Below, piece by piece: positions 1 through 10,529 of a stretch of 14,881 nucleotides of DNA. Source of the stretch: Gymnopus androsaceus JB14 (taxonomy: Eukaryota > Basidiomycota > Agaricomycetes > Agaricales > Omphalotaceae); the NCBI GenBank assembly GCA_009733575.1, contig ML770112.1, positions 1 to 14,881 of the forward strand. The letters run 5' to 3'. Under the pieces are notes generated by a model. The model saw only the letters and a list, made by a program, of their open reading frames with translations, made no database searches and was not told the DNA's origin. The translations under genes and the position numbers were made by a program. Positions within the stretch are counted from its first letter, which is position 1. Each line of letters opens with the position of its first letter.

Positions 1-1284
1 GAAACAGGAAAGCCAAGCAAGCGCGAAATGAAAGCTGCAATGCATCTGATGGGTTTCAAAGAGAGTTCCCGTGCTGGCAGTGGTTTGCCTTTTGTCATGG
101 ATGCGACCAAGCAAGAGCATGCAAGAATTCAATACACCAGCTGTCGGAATGTCATTTCGCACCTATCTAAAGTAGATTTGCATCTGTATCATAGTCTATC
201 GGAGGTATTCTACTGCTCAGAAAGCTTCTAAATAAATTTGTTATGCTGCGACAACTGAAATCTCTGAACGGTATTCTAATTTACTGCGAAAAATAAACAT
301 GCTTGGATCTTCAATTTCTTTAGCGTTGCACCTCAGGCTCGACTAGACAATTACGATGTGCTTTATTAAAAGACCATAACTACAGTATTTACTGAGATAT
401 GACCGAAAAGTGCTGAAGGCTCAAAACGCGCAAAAACTCCGTGAGAGTGAAATTTCAGATGACGCCAACTAATTAAATATGATAACAGCAATAACTTGTA
501 CAAGACTCAAGGCAAAACCTCCCTCTGGTCTTATATAGGCAGCTAGTAGGGACTAGCAGGTGGAATGAAGAAACTTCTAGTTGAACCACGAGTCCACGAC
601 ATACTTTTCTAAACCACGTGGCGCGCTCGCTCCCGTGTCATCAAGTACCAGTCTCCCGACGTTGCACGGCTATCGACAACGAGATACTGTTTATGGAGAC
701 AATCGGAGACGACGCTCTGTGTACGTGCGAAGCATGTGCAATGCTCGAGTTGGCTTCCTAGTCCCATACGCTCAAACGGGTCTCTCGTTTCTCTATTCTT
801 GACATGAAAAATGCGACCTGAATGTTACTTTGAACCCCAAAACCACTCGTCTACTCCCTACACGCTTTACGCTGTGGATTTTAAGCAGAAATTCCAACAC
901 TGGTCGCTGAGTGGAGAATGATATGGAGCTGGAATCTCCAGATCTAATACTCGGTGCGTACGCATGCTTGTGTTTGTTCAAAGATTGGGGGCTTATACCG
1001 TCACTGATGGCTTAGAAAGAATGTGGAATTCCATTCACTTGGAGTCTCGGACGTTGCCAACTTCATTCCTTCCTACGCTGCACTATATCTCCATCTACTT
1101 TGTACTTTGGTTGGTCAGGCTGTCACCATTGCTTTTCACTTCCTCTCCCTCCTGATCCATATTCCTTGCAGTATTTCAATACTGAGCCTGCAGGACAGTC
1201 TACAATATATTCATTTTTCTCTCTCTTATCTGTGCGCTTTAGGCACATAGCTTGAGCCTTATATTGCTGGATTTGGACCCTCAC
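1..1284. other. Stretch without a supported gene
   Basis: No gene can be supported here. A plus-strand frame is open from the left edge to a TAA at 229-231, with an ATG at 28; it could be the last exon of a gene lying to the left, but it shows no recognisable motif. The stretch from 232 to about 800 is AT-rich with many stops in all frames. A TATA-like string lies near 532-538, followed at 542-557 by a small palindrome with six-base arms (GCTAGT/ACTAGC). Short open frames at 581-802 and 964-1250 have no family signature and no convincing splice partners. Confidence 0.4.
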
Positions 1285-1924
1285 CATCATCACCCAGCTA
1301 TTCTTATAGGATGTGGCATGGCCAGATTGTCCTCGAAACCTCAGCTGCTTTCCTTTCCCGTCATCTTGGACCAACCACACAACCTCATGGAATTCTCTCC
1401 CATAGCCATGAAACTTTGCTGTCGTCACGGAAGGCAGAGGGCTGGCCGCAGTGCGGTGATTCATCTTTTCCGAGTTCGCCTTGTTTGGCCAACGCCCCAT
1501 ACACCTCTGCCTGCATCTTCTCATCCTTGTTTGGGTTTTTCTTGGGCTCCGGCTCCGGTTTCTTGTATTGGGCTTGGTTCAAGCTGGCGATTCTATCTCC
1601 TCTGGCCCTCCTTCCCAGCGCTGAGGTTTAAAGCGTACCATCGGGGTGGCGTCGTGGGCAGGGCAGACGATTAAATCTGGAGGAAGAGTCCAGATATTGA
1701 ATATTCCTCACTTCGAGGGGGAAGTCGCAATCTAGACCGGTGTTGGGATGACCAGTTTCGCCGTCTGTGTTAAAAGATGCTCTAGGAATACACGAACCGG
1801 GGGGTGGAGATGACCACGGTCTTCCAGCTTCCCGTCGTCAAGAGCAGGGAATAACATCGTTGTAAAGTGTAGACCAGGACGAGACGTCGTCAGGTATGCT
1901 GGGCCCGGAAGCCTCTAGTAGGGA
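1285..1924 (-). other. Degenerate or unresolved coding-like region, possible metallo-beta-lactamase-fold remnant
   Basis: Several minus-strand segments look like protein but do not join into one clean frame. From about 1924 down to 1385 one frame is interrupted by only two stops, a TGA near 1845 and a TAA near 1630. A second frame, 1692-1579, reads as a Pro-rich start followed by LIVCPAHDATP and then RFKPQRWEGG; the PAHD-type string is reminiscent of the late His-Asp motif of metallo-beta-lactamase-fold hydrolases, but this is one short motif. A third segment, running down to 1285, begins after a CAG acceptor near 1424, continues with FHGYGREFHEVVWLVQDDG, and ends at a GTGAGG donor. The shifting frames suggest either a pseudogene or introns I could not place. 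No homogentisate pathway partner is recognisable. Function is not assigned. Confidence 0.25.
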
Positions 1925-2237
1925 GTGGCAAGTAGAAGCAGACATGGGTCGTGCCGAAAAATCGCTATATTATATGATGCAATCCATGAGTATTTTGTCC
2001 GACACATTTTATTCACCCACTTCCGAATCCTTAGCGAGGGTTTCTTGCTCAGTAGCGGCGTATTGCAGATTTTAAATGAAGGAGAAACAGTGATACATGG
2101 ATCGATCGAATGCAGGACCTTCAGAAGAATGTGAAGTACTGTGGATGCTTCAGTCTATTGCTCTTCCAACTTAGCTACACCTCCGTCAGTTGAAAATGTA
2201 TCTTTCATGAGACAAGTACAAGCATAGAGTAAAGAGT

Positions 2238-4507
2238 TCAAACGACACCATTCACACCATTACCATCCAGCATGGCTTCAGTGTTTCCCAACCCAGGCAA
2301 TCCCGCCGCCTTCAAATCCCGCTCCACCTCCTCAAGGTGATTTGTGAATTGACCTTTAAGATTGTCCCACATTTTGGGGTCATGTTCTAGGAAAGAAAGA
2401 TAATTGACATTTCAGCGGACCGTCATAACAGTAAAAGTAACAAGAAGATTAGACTCACCATGCAGCTTTCCACTCTTCTTCATCGCCCAATCACTTATCG
2501 TCCACATCATGCTCGATTCGAACATAAAAGCTAGCGTATTTTCGTGCACTCGTGTCGGACGAAGCTCGGCTTCGGTGGCTTTTTGGAATTCCTCGAAAGA
2601 GACTGGGCATACGGAGGGCGTGATCAGATTCGAAGGAAAGAAGGAAATGACCAGTGCTTACCTCCATGCGGACAAAACCCAGTCTCGAAGCTCGCGCCTC
2701 CCGGTTGAAATCCATCGCTCCGACCACCGTATACTCCATATATCATACCCATGAACTCGGTCGATGAGTTACGGTGATAGTACTGCAAGGAGAGTTGAAG
2801 TTGAATCTGTCAAGCCATCCCAGTCCAAAGAAAATAAATTCACTCACCGGAGGTCTGAACGATCCCTCTCCTACATCCCATCTTCCGCCAAAAATCAAAA
2901 AGTCCGCCAAGGGTACACCGGAAGCTTTCGATTTAGCGGTGAGAACGCAAAAGATGGAGGGATCAATGTGGTCTTTGGAGATGCTCCCGACAAAAGTGAA
3001 TTTGCTCATATCGTACTTGTAAGGCACGTAACTGAGTTCAAGATGTTAGCTAGGCAGATGGAAAGAGCAGGAGGAGGGCGCGCGCACTTTCCATGCCATG
3101 CGACAACGTCGAACGGAGTGTGTTCTTGAGAACAGGAGTGAAGCTGGCCGCAAACCCTATAATTGTGACGTTGGCGGGGGAAAGAGTTTCAGCCTGGAGA
3201 TGCTTACTTGTATACGACTATAGAACAAGTGTCGTGTCGTTAGCGGTTCCCGTTCGAACGGATTGAAAAAATAAACAACATACTGTCCCAATGACTCTGA
3301 TCCAGATCAAAGCTCGCCAATGGGGTCTCAAAGTCTCGCGAATTAGCCAGTCCGTGACCACCGAGCGGTCCAAGCTCTGGCAAGTCATAGTGAGAGCCAA
3401 AGATTTCCTGAATGTCTACAAGGGAAATGTGCCGGTTAACAATCGCTCATTTGCCAAAGGACGAAGACCGACAAACACTTACAGCCACGGGAAGGACCAT
3501 CGGGCAATTTAACCTAGTTATGTTGAGCGAAATTCTGTTCTAAAATGACAAGAAATGAACATACCTTGAACTTCATTCCCCTTTGGATAACGACCAATTC
3601 TCCTGGACAAACCATCATTCTATAGTATCATTATTGATCTCAAGTCCCCATCTTCATCAGACTAAATATGACCCTACCTCCCGAATTCTGTCTGCACGTC
3701 CAGTCTCCCCTGCTGTGGCAAAATCAACATATCGCCATCCGCATTACAAAAGGCCTTCCTCCCCATTGAAGTATTTGCAAGATACATGTGCACTGCGAGA
3801 CCTTCGTGTAACGTTGGGTCGCCATTTCCAGCGATTGTCTTCATTCCGTCGACAAAATCGACCTCATTTGAAGTAGGAGGGATGTCAAACGGGTGCCATG
3901 CAAGCTGGGTAGGGCTGGTGTGGACCTTTGGGTTGATAGGGAGGAAGGTGGATTCAAGCTGATTATGATACGTTGCGTGAATACGGGGATATATATATAT
4001 TGATTTATGCACTCACGTCGGGATTGTCAGGCAACCTGGTGAAGCCTTGGTGTGCGACCGATGGGCGGATTCGATAGAGCCACCTAATAATACGTGACAG
4101 TTGGGGGTCGGACACAGCAAACACGAAGGTCGACATACGCGTTCAAGTTCTCTGTTCGAGGAGCGACAAAGGAGGAACCAGTCATCTAGTATAAAACCCT
4201 CAGTAATGTGCTTAGATCGAGTCAAAACTCAAAAAACGCACCCCTTCAGTGTATAGATCGTACTTGTTCTTCTGAGGCATGTTTTGGCCATTTGGAAGGA
4301 CTCCGGGTCTGTAGTAACAGTTGATCAGCATTGAGTCGGATAACATGCAGACAGATACGCTTACATCGCTTCACTGGCAAACCTATTGCCAAACCCGACT
4401 TGATACCTGTAGGGGTCTTGCTTCCCGCGGGACGCAGTGGCAAACGACCCAGTTGCTGTTGTGCCATAAGTATTAGAGGTAGTAGTGGAGTCTTTGGATT
4501 TCGACAT
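2238..4507 (-). CDS. hmgA: Homogentisate 1,2-dioxygenase (14 exons)
   Basis: The enzyme opens the ring of homogentisate with Fe(II) and O2 to give 4-maleylacetoacetate, a step in phenylalanine/tyrosine catabolism, in the cytosol. Exons on the minus strand are 4365-4507, 4242-4308, 4139-4185, 4017-4083, 3678-3958, 3565-3619, 3483-3513, 3284-3415, 3208-3217, 3088-3156, 2848-3031, 2662-2782, 2459-2602 and 2238-2386. They sum to 1500 nt (499 aa plus TGA), and all 13 introns are GT...AG, 51-72 nt. The start is the first ATG after a TATA box. Family motifs seen are YQVGFGNRFASEA near residue 35, FVAPRTEN, LYRIRPSVAH, LPQQGRLDVQTEFG, VVAWHGNYVPYKYD and FRPPYYHRN. By alignment from memory, iron ligands are His365, Glu371 and His401, with the family's 6- and 30-residue spacing, and the catalytic His is His322. 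The protein is longer than the usual ~445 aa, with extensions at both ends. Residue 395 is Glu where human HGD has His. The gene is intact and identification is secure. Confidence 0.96.
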
Positions 4508-4557
4508 GACGAAAATGCTGGGTGGTTCTTTGGTACGTTCTAGCTGGGACCATCGCG

Positions 4558-4565
4558 TTATATAC
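4558..4565 (-). promoter_or_regulatory. TATA box of the homogentisate dioxygenase gene
   Basis: The minus strand reads GTATATAA here, 51-58 nt upstream of the chosen ATG at 4507. The position fits a core promoter with a short 5' leader. The element was found by eye; no transcript start is known. Confidence 0.5.
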
Positions 4566-4814
4566 ACCTCGGGCCTCGGGAATAGGTCTTATTTTTCTGG
4601 TCCATGTAGTTCGAGAAACTGGTCCCATGTCGTTGGTTTGTGAAACACTCGACTTCCATGGTCATATCATCGCGTAACCTTCCTCTGCGTAACAAATCGG
4701 ATTCACAAAGTACCCATCGGAAAGGGAACGATACGCTCATACGGAGGTAGTTACTTTTCAGATGAATGGATTTAATATTCCAAAAGCAATTAGAATGACA
4801 TCAACTAACCGTTC

Positions 4815-5772
4815 TTAGCCTTTCTTTACCTCGCGTTGGAATGCTATGAATGAGAAGATCCTTCCTGTTGAATATCCATCCGCGAGTCGGACGTGAATAG
4901 CTATAGCATCGGCTCTCAAGACCTCCATATTAGGATGGATTGTCGCAGTGAGGCTACCTACCTCGGTACCGAGCCACAGAGAAGCGGGCGAGGACGGAGC
5001 ATCATAGAAAAGGAAGATTCTGTCACATGACATGACTTTCTGAGCGCTCGCCGGATCCATTTCAGATTCACTTTCGTCTCCGGGAATCTACTCTCACATG
5101 AAAAAAGAATAAGTTTAAACCTTTAAGGGCCAATATACTGTAAGCGCACTGAAAGCAAATAAAAAGAACGAGATAGATAACAGATAGATTACACGGCGCG
5201 ATCCCAGAATGTTGAACTCGAGAGAGGTACCATACAGGTAGCCGCCGACATCATACACCAGCACAAGTCTAAAAACCCAACACCGAATTCATAGGAACGG
5301 GTAGGCGACAAGGCCAATGCAGAGACGAAACACTACGTCTAGTAAAATAAAGACTGTTAACGTCCGAGTCTGAATCTCCATCTTCCCATTTTGAATTATT
5401 CATCCTGGCATGAATGTCTTGTAAGCTCGACCACAGCTGTGAACGAACTTCGCCAATGAGCTCTAGGTACATTGTCATGATAAGGTTGTCGTCGAAGATT
5501 ACAGCGGGCATAGATAATGTCGCAAATATATTGTTGGAGAGGTGAGTGAACTGTCCGAGGACGGTTCGAAACGATTGTTCAACAGGCGGGAAGACGCGGA
5601 ATTGTGGCGGAGGTTCTGCAAGCCGCGTGCAAGGGCTGATCTTGGCCGGGAGGTAATAGACTGGGCGGAGAGCTTGGAGAAATGGGGTAAATGTAAAGCT
5701 GTACGTCGGCAAGCCTGCTCGAGTCTTTGTGGGTGAAGCAAGGGAACAATGCTCAACCGTAAACGAGGCCAT
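4815..5772 (-). other. Possible multi-exon gene of unknown function, or its remnant
   Basis: Three minus-strand segments look like coding sequence. Segment 5772-5269 opens with an ATG and contains IMTMYLELIGEVRSQLW followed by an acidic, Ser-rich run (EDGDSDSD). Segment 5267-5115 lies just after a TTTTTAG acceptor-like string and reads LVLVYDVGGYLYGTS and then a hydrophobic stretch; its first half favours C- and G-ending codons. Segment 5092-4815 follows an AG acceptor-like site, begins with another acidic run (GDESESE), and continues with MDPASAQKVMSCDRIFLFYD to a TAA. Joining segments one and three at the acidic runs is in phase, but would need a 270-nt intron with a weak GTTAAC donor, far longer than the window's other introns. 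The middle segment does not join in phase with the first. I do not recognise a family. It could be one gene with exons I mis-set, or a decaying gene. Confidence 0.3.
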
Positions 5773-6558
5773 TTATGCTGGTTCAGCAGTCATCAACTAA
5801 ACAAAGATTCAGTATGGTTCACAACATATAAGAATGAAGAAGTACCTGGATGAATGCCAAACACAATAACAGGCAGCTCAACTATCCATGCATTAGGACA
5901 GGAGCACGAAAGTATGGCCAACAAGATAATCGAGTGGCACGAGACCCAGAGGTGTTGTCTTCCGGAGTAGACGAATTCACAGATGAAATGGATGCCACAC
6001 CATATGCGAAGACGAGGTCGCACGGCAACTGTGTAGGAATTACATTTGTGGCTAGCACAATCTGCTAATGGTGAGAGGGATGAACAGGCGGCAGTGCCAG
6101 GAGAGCGAAGTTGTCAGCATTGAATTAGTTGCGATAGGAAGCAGTCAAACAGCGAACCTGATGACGCGACATGTACATCAAGCATCAGTCGCGCCAAAAT
6201 CTAACGATTTTGACTGCGGTGGGTGCAAGTGTGCTCTTGTTTACAGCCTTTTCCTGTACATGCGTTTATTAGGTGTATTCCCTTGTCTTTCTTTCCATCT
6301 ATCCTCTTTGGGCTTGTAGAGCATGCTCGAAGACGACGTTAAGCACTGGGCGCGGATGTCTTAGAAAAGAAACGGGCGCCGTGCTCGCAAGAATGATTTT
6401 CGAGAGCCTGAATTCGAGCAGAACGCTCCGTAGAATAGATTTGCATTGATAGATGATAAAAAGTAGAAATTCGAGAGATTCGATGGTGGTGGTTGAGATG
6501 ATGAGAATTTTCTCAGACCTGAAAATTAGACGCCTGAACTGCTTCGCCTAGATCTTGC

Positions 6559-6588
6559 AAACTCTCTTCTTAGAAACTCTCTTCTTAG
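6559..6588. repeat. Perfect 15-bp tandem duplication
   Basis: The unit AAACTCTCTTCTTAG occurs twice head to tail (6559-6573 and 6574-6588) with no mismatch. It is a short local duplication in non-coding DNA and resembles a slippage product. Confidence 0.9.
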
Positions 6589-7258
6589 CCCTCCTTCAAT
6601 AGAAAATCCCAGCACACTAGCGCATTATAAAATCAAGAGACGCGAAAAGATTCATAGGGTGTAATTGTAGAACTTCATTGCAGGATGTGTATTCGACTGG
6701 CTTCATTTGGCGCAATAGGAGGCTCGAGCTGTGACACTGATGCTGAGGATACCGAAGGTAAACGGATGGATTGTTCAGACAGCAGTGGCTAATACCTATA
6801 CGCGGATTTTCCCCACCTCTTCGACAACAATGGGCAGAAGTATTGACCTCCTCTGGCTTCGAAGCTATAGCTATCAGATCGGTCATAGTATGTTAACATA
6901 CGTCCGCATGTTCATTCATGAGAGGAGGTACAGAACAGGACATAAAATAGCGGTGGTAGCGTCACTACCAGAAACCAGCATCAGCATCGATACCAGTACA
7001 TGGCTGAAAACCAGCGACTGGACCTTCCTTTACCTGGACCGTTATCGTCAGCTAAGAGCAGCACCAGATCAGTCGCAGTAGGTGCGTTGAGAACGGAGGA
7101 TTGAATCCGGGACGAGGCAAACGTGGATTACTGTAGCTGGTCCAGGTTTTTTTCTCTTTTCATTATCTTCGGGTGTGTTTTCGGCGTTGAATTTGGATCG
7201 ATGAATACGGTAGTGTCTTGGGTTGGTCTTGGGAAGTTTCTACTTTGATTTTTTCGAC

Positions 7259-7342
7259 ACTCTTTTCCCCGTTCCTGCCCTCCTTTGCTCTTCTACACCC
7301 TCCATTTCCCTCCCTCTCCTTCCATCTCCCCTCTCCTTCTGC
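7259..7342 (+). repeat. Pyrimidine-rich tract
   Basis: About 84 bases are almost entirely C and T on the plus strand, with only scattered purines (for example CCTCCATTTCCCTCCCTCTC at 7309-7328). CT-rich blocks often lie in fungal promoters just upstream of transcription starts, but no convincing downstream gene start is visible on the plus strand nearby. The role is therefore open. Confidence 0.6.
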
Positions 7343-8052
7343 CTGGTCGCAGTAAACTAGGCCGAACGTCGCTTCAATTGAGGTGCTCATTTGTATTGGG
7401 TCCGATTCACGGTTCTTTTTTCTTTTCTGGTTCGGGTTTCGTGGTTTGACTATGTGAGGGTGTTTAGGGTCTCAGAGTTTGATTGGTTTTTTTTTGCTCC
7501 AGGCTGGGCTGTAACTAGGTCGCATGTACATTGACGGTGAGGAGTAGGTCGTGGATTCCGAGCAGTTTGATTGGTTTTTTTCCTCTGATTTCGGTTACGG
7601 CGGCTGCGCTGCCTGCTTCACGATTTCTGGTCCTCCTCCGCCCTTGTCTATTCCCATTCATCATCCTCCCTGCCTGCGTGACAGCGACAGCGGGGGTTGC
7701 CAAGTGGCGGAACGAGAGGACCTCCACCGATTAATCGCACAAGCGGCGGTAGCAAGAACGTCTCCGGATCGCATTGTTCACGAACGATACAGTCGAGAAC
7801 ACTAATCATGGGCAGCGAAAAATGGAGCGCCCAATTCCTCCTCTGGGTCTGACGATGAAGTTAAAGTCGAGAACGCTGATCCTTAAACTCCTGCGTGCAT
7901 GTCGATGTACGACAGGCCTAGGCCACTAGTGCCTGATTGTCCTATGTTACTTAGACTGACATTGAATTGAATTATATTCCGTTTCCATCGCGGGTATGGT
8001 TCATTCAGGTGCTTAAATACTCGTCGAAACAGGTTGTGTGCTGAACGAGAAA

Positions 8053-10244
8053 ATGGCCGACATGCTTTCCCTCTTGATAACGACCTTCTTCGCACTTGCA
8101 GTGCTCGTACTCCTCAAGAGAGCATTTTTCCGCTCCTAGGCTTAGCTTTCCTCCTGGTCCTCCCTCTAAGCCATTGATTGGCAATATTTTGCACGCACCT
8201 ACGGGTGCAATTTGGGAAGTATTCTCACAGTGGAAGGACGTTTACGGTGAGTGCCATTAGTTCTATCAATGAGCCTTCGCGACTTACGCGACGGATTCTA
8301 GGCGACCTGGTCTTTCTTCATGGACTTGGAACAATATACTTGTGGTGAACTCTTTGGAGACTGTCAATGAGCTATTTGAGAGCCGTTGGAAGACGTATTC
8401 GCATCGACCGCATTTCACGGTTGTCGGGGAGCTCATGGGCGTTGAAAAGGTGAGGAATTCATCTTCTTGAACGCAATATATCTGATTGCTACTGAAATCT
8501 GATTTATCTTTGTTGTCGTTGGTGCAGTCTCCTGCGTTGATGCCCTATGGCGAGGAATGGAGAGACAGCCGGAAGCTCATCAATATGGCATTGAGCCAGA
8601 GTGCGATTAAAAAATACCACGCGGTACAGGAAGATATCGCTGCCTTGCTTAACAAGGACCTCCTTGAAAAACCGAATGATTTTATCAGTCATTTACGCTT
8701 GTATGTGTTCTCTATTATGGCACCAGAGTATTTTGGCTTAGAAAGCATTGAATAGGGCTGCTGGAAGGGTTGTCCTCTCTGTAACATATGGATTATTTGC
8801 AGAGAACAGCCAAGATCAGGTAAGGGTATAGCCACTAGTAGAGCCTTTGTTAACAGCGTTGCAGTACATTGCAGATGCTGAAGAGGCCATGGATCTTCTT
8901 GGAAAAGGTATGGCTCCGGGTGCATTTCTCTGTGATTATTTCCCCATTAGTGAGCATAATGATTTTAACCGTACGAGGCTATTGCTAAATCGTCAAATTG
9001 ACCATTTGAAGTGAAGCATATACCAACTTGGATGCCTTTCCACTGGCGAAAAGAGGCGGAGAGGGGCAGGCAGGCAATTCAACGGACAGTCGAGCTACCA
9101 TATGTCGCTGTCAAGAAAATGTTTTCAGAGAATTGTGCCCCTTGTTCATTTACCGAAAATCTTTTATCGCAGCGTACAGATGATCCAAAATTTGATGAAC
9201 ATGCAATGTGGGCAGCAAGTGCAATGTATGGAGGTATGCTATTTTCTTCCAATCCATCATAGGAAGTGGTGAATGACATACTTTTGTTTCCAGCTGGCAC
9301 TGAAACAGTCAGTATCTGGTCAGGGGCTTACATGATGCAAAATTCTACACTTACCCAATTAGACCTTTGCAACAAGTTTGACATTTGTCTTAGCTATGGC
9401 TATGAACCAAGACATACAGAAGAAAGCACAGCTGGAGATTGACAGCATTATTGGAACAGATAGGCTTCCCACCATTGCTGATGCAGCACAACTTCCCTAT
9501 ACAATGGCAGTCATCAAGGAGACAATGAGGTGGCATCCTTCAGTTCCAATCTGTGAGTGGTCATATGCCATTGGCAGACACGGACATATTGGATTCATTG
9601 TATTTGTAGCTGTTCCAAGGCGAACTTCAGAAGATGATGTCTTTAGGGGATATCATATTCCAAAGGTGTGATTTTCTTGCATTTACATTATTGGTGACAG
9701 CTGATTTTTTTTCATCATCAGAATACATTGGTCATCCCCAATTTTTGGTTGATACTAGTTTTTAAATTGCAGTGAAGTGCACTAATCAATATGTACTGCA
9801 GGGCTATCTCACAAAACACCTCAAATCCGGGTCAGTTTAATCCAGACAGGTATCTTAATCAAAGTATGCTTGATCCCTCTGAGTGGATATTTGGCATTGG
9901 AAGGAGGTGAGAGTTTTCAAGGTATTTTGGAATCTGTTTAACCTTGTTTTCAGGATCTGTCCGGGACGTTATCTGGCTGAGAACTCTTTAATTGCAATCA
10001 TTTGTGGTATTCTATCTGCCTTTGATATTCTGCCACTCCAGAATGAGACCATTCATCCCAAGTTCAGTCCAAAGCACATCAGGTATTTTCATGTAAATTT
10101 ATTGCCTCGAAAAAAAGAAGATAAAACTTTGAATATAGTTTTCCTGAGGATTTCCCATGCCAAATAAAGCCACGATCTCGGGAAAAGGTAGAATTGATAC
10201 ACAGTTGCTCGGTAGAGGCCAAGTTGCATTTTCAAAATAAGTAG
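8053..10244 (+). CDS. Cytochrome P450 monooxygenase, 13 exons, with two N-terminal frameshifts
   Basis: A heme-thiolate monooxygenase, probably bound to the endoplasmic reticulum; substrate unknown. Exons: 8053-8246, 8302-8449, 8528-8700, 8756-8819, 8865-8949, 9012-9233, 9294-9307, 9363-9552, 9610-9665, 9722-9747, 9802-9906, 9954-10082 and 10139-10244. Introns are 45-78 nt. The first codons give a hydrophobic N-terminal anchor (MADMLSLLITTFFALAVLVL), then the proline hinge LSFPPGPPSKPLIGN. Further motifs are the I-helix AGTETT (about residues 296-301), K-helix ETMR (353-356), FNPDRYL, and heme-binding FGIGRRICPG with ligand Cys428. Corrected length is 503 aa, normal for the family. Reading breaks twice: one extra base at about 8137, where a TAG ends the first frame, and one missing base near 8330. 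From 8338 on everything is in frame. The last exon (FPCQIKPRS) requires removing intron 10083-10138. The style resembles basidiomycete P450s annotated as O-methylsterigmatocystin oxidoreductase-like. It is a recent pseudogene or carries sequence errors. A weak TTAAATA lies 34-40 nt upstream of the ATG. Confidence 0.9.
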
Positions 10245-10529
10245 CATTCCTGAGAACAATGGTTTTTTATTGTCACATTTCGCAAAGTTTTTGTAATTTT
10301 TGCCTTCTTGAATGTTACCAGTTCAATGTGATGATTTATTTGCAGTGTCGTATATGCTTCAAGAGACTGGAATATTTACACTGAATCCTTATCTGCCTCA
10401 TCAAGCTAGAAAGTAAAACTTAAGGGTAAAAAAGACATAACATTTAAAGTTGTAATTTAAATTGCGGCTTCTAACCGGGCGGCAATATTTCACATCTCGT
10501 GCCAGTGCTGCCGAACTCTTAGTAATTTG

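Larger units (their letters stand above)
5773..8052. other. Long stretch without a supported gene
   Basis: No gene can be assembled with confidence. On the minus strand, 6023-5793 is open and ends in an exon-like piece before a GTACTT donor at the end of FGIHPG, but continuation into 5772 meets stops. The plus-strand frame 6731-7081 is open for 116 codons without recognisable motifs. Notable non-coding content is a 15-bp tandem duplication (6559-6588), a pyrimidine-rich tract (7259-7342), and T-runs near 7488 and 7574, each preceded by TTTGATTGG. A plus-strand frame from 7551 is interrupted by a single TAA at 7803 and ends in an acidic tail. The last part upstream of the P450 holds a weak TTAAATA at 8013-8019. 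Confidence 0.45.

Noticed and set aside
1252..1674. 140-codon plus-strand open frame
   Set aside because: It overlaps coding-like segments on the minus strand, has no recognisable motif and a Pro/Ser/Leu-rich composition typical of an antisense shadow.
3989..4001. AT dinucleotide run
   Set aside because: A short simple repeat inside an intron of the dioxygenase gene; no added meaning.
9954..10167. P450 ending in ...RISHAK with a TAA at 10165-10167
   Set aside because: This reads through an intron. Splicing 10083-10138 (GTATTT...ATATAG) restores the family-typical C-terminal FPCQIKPRS and total length in phase.
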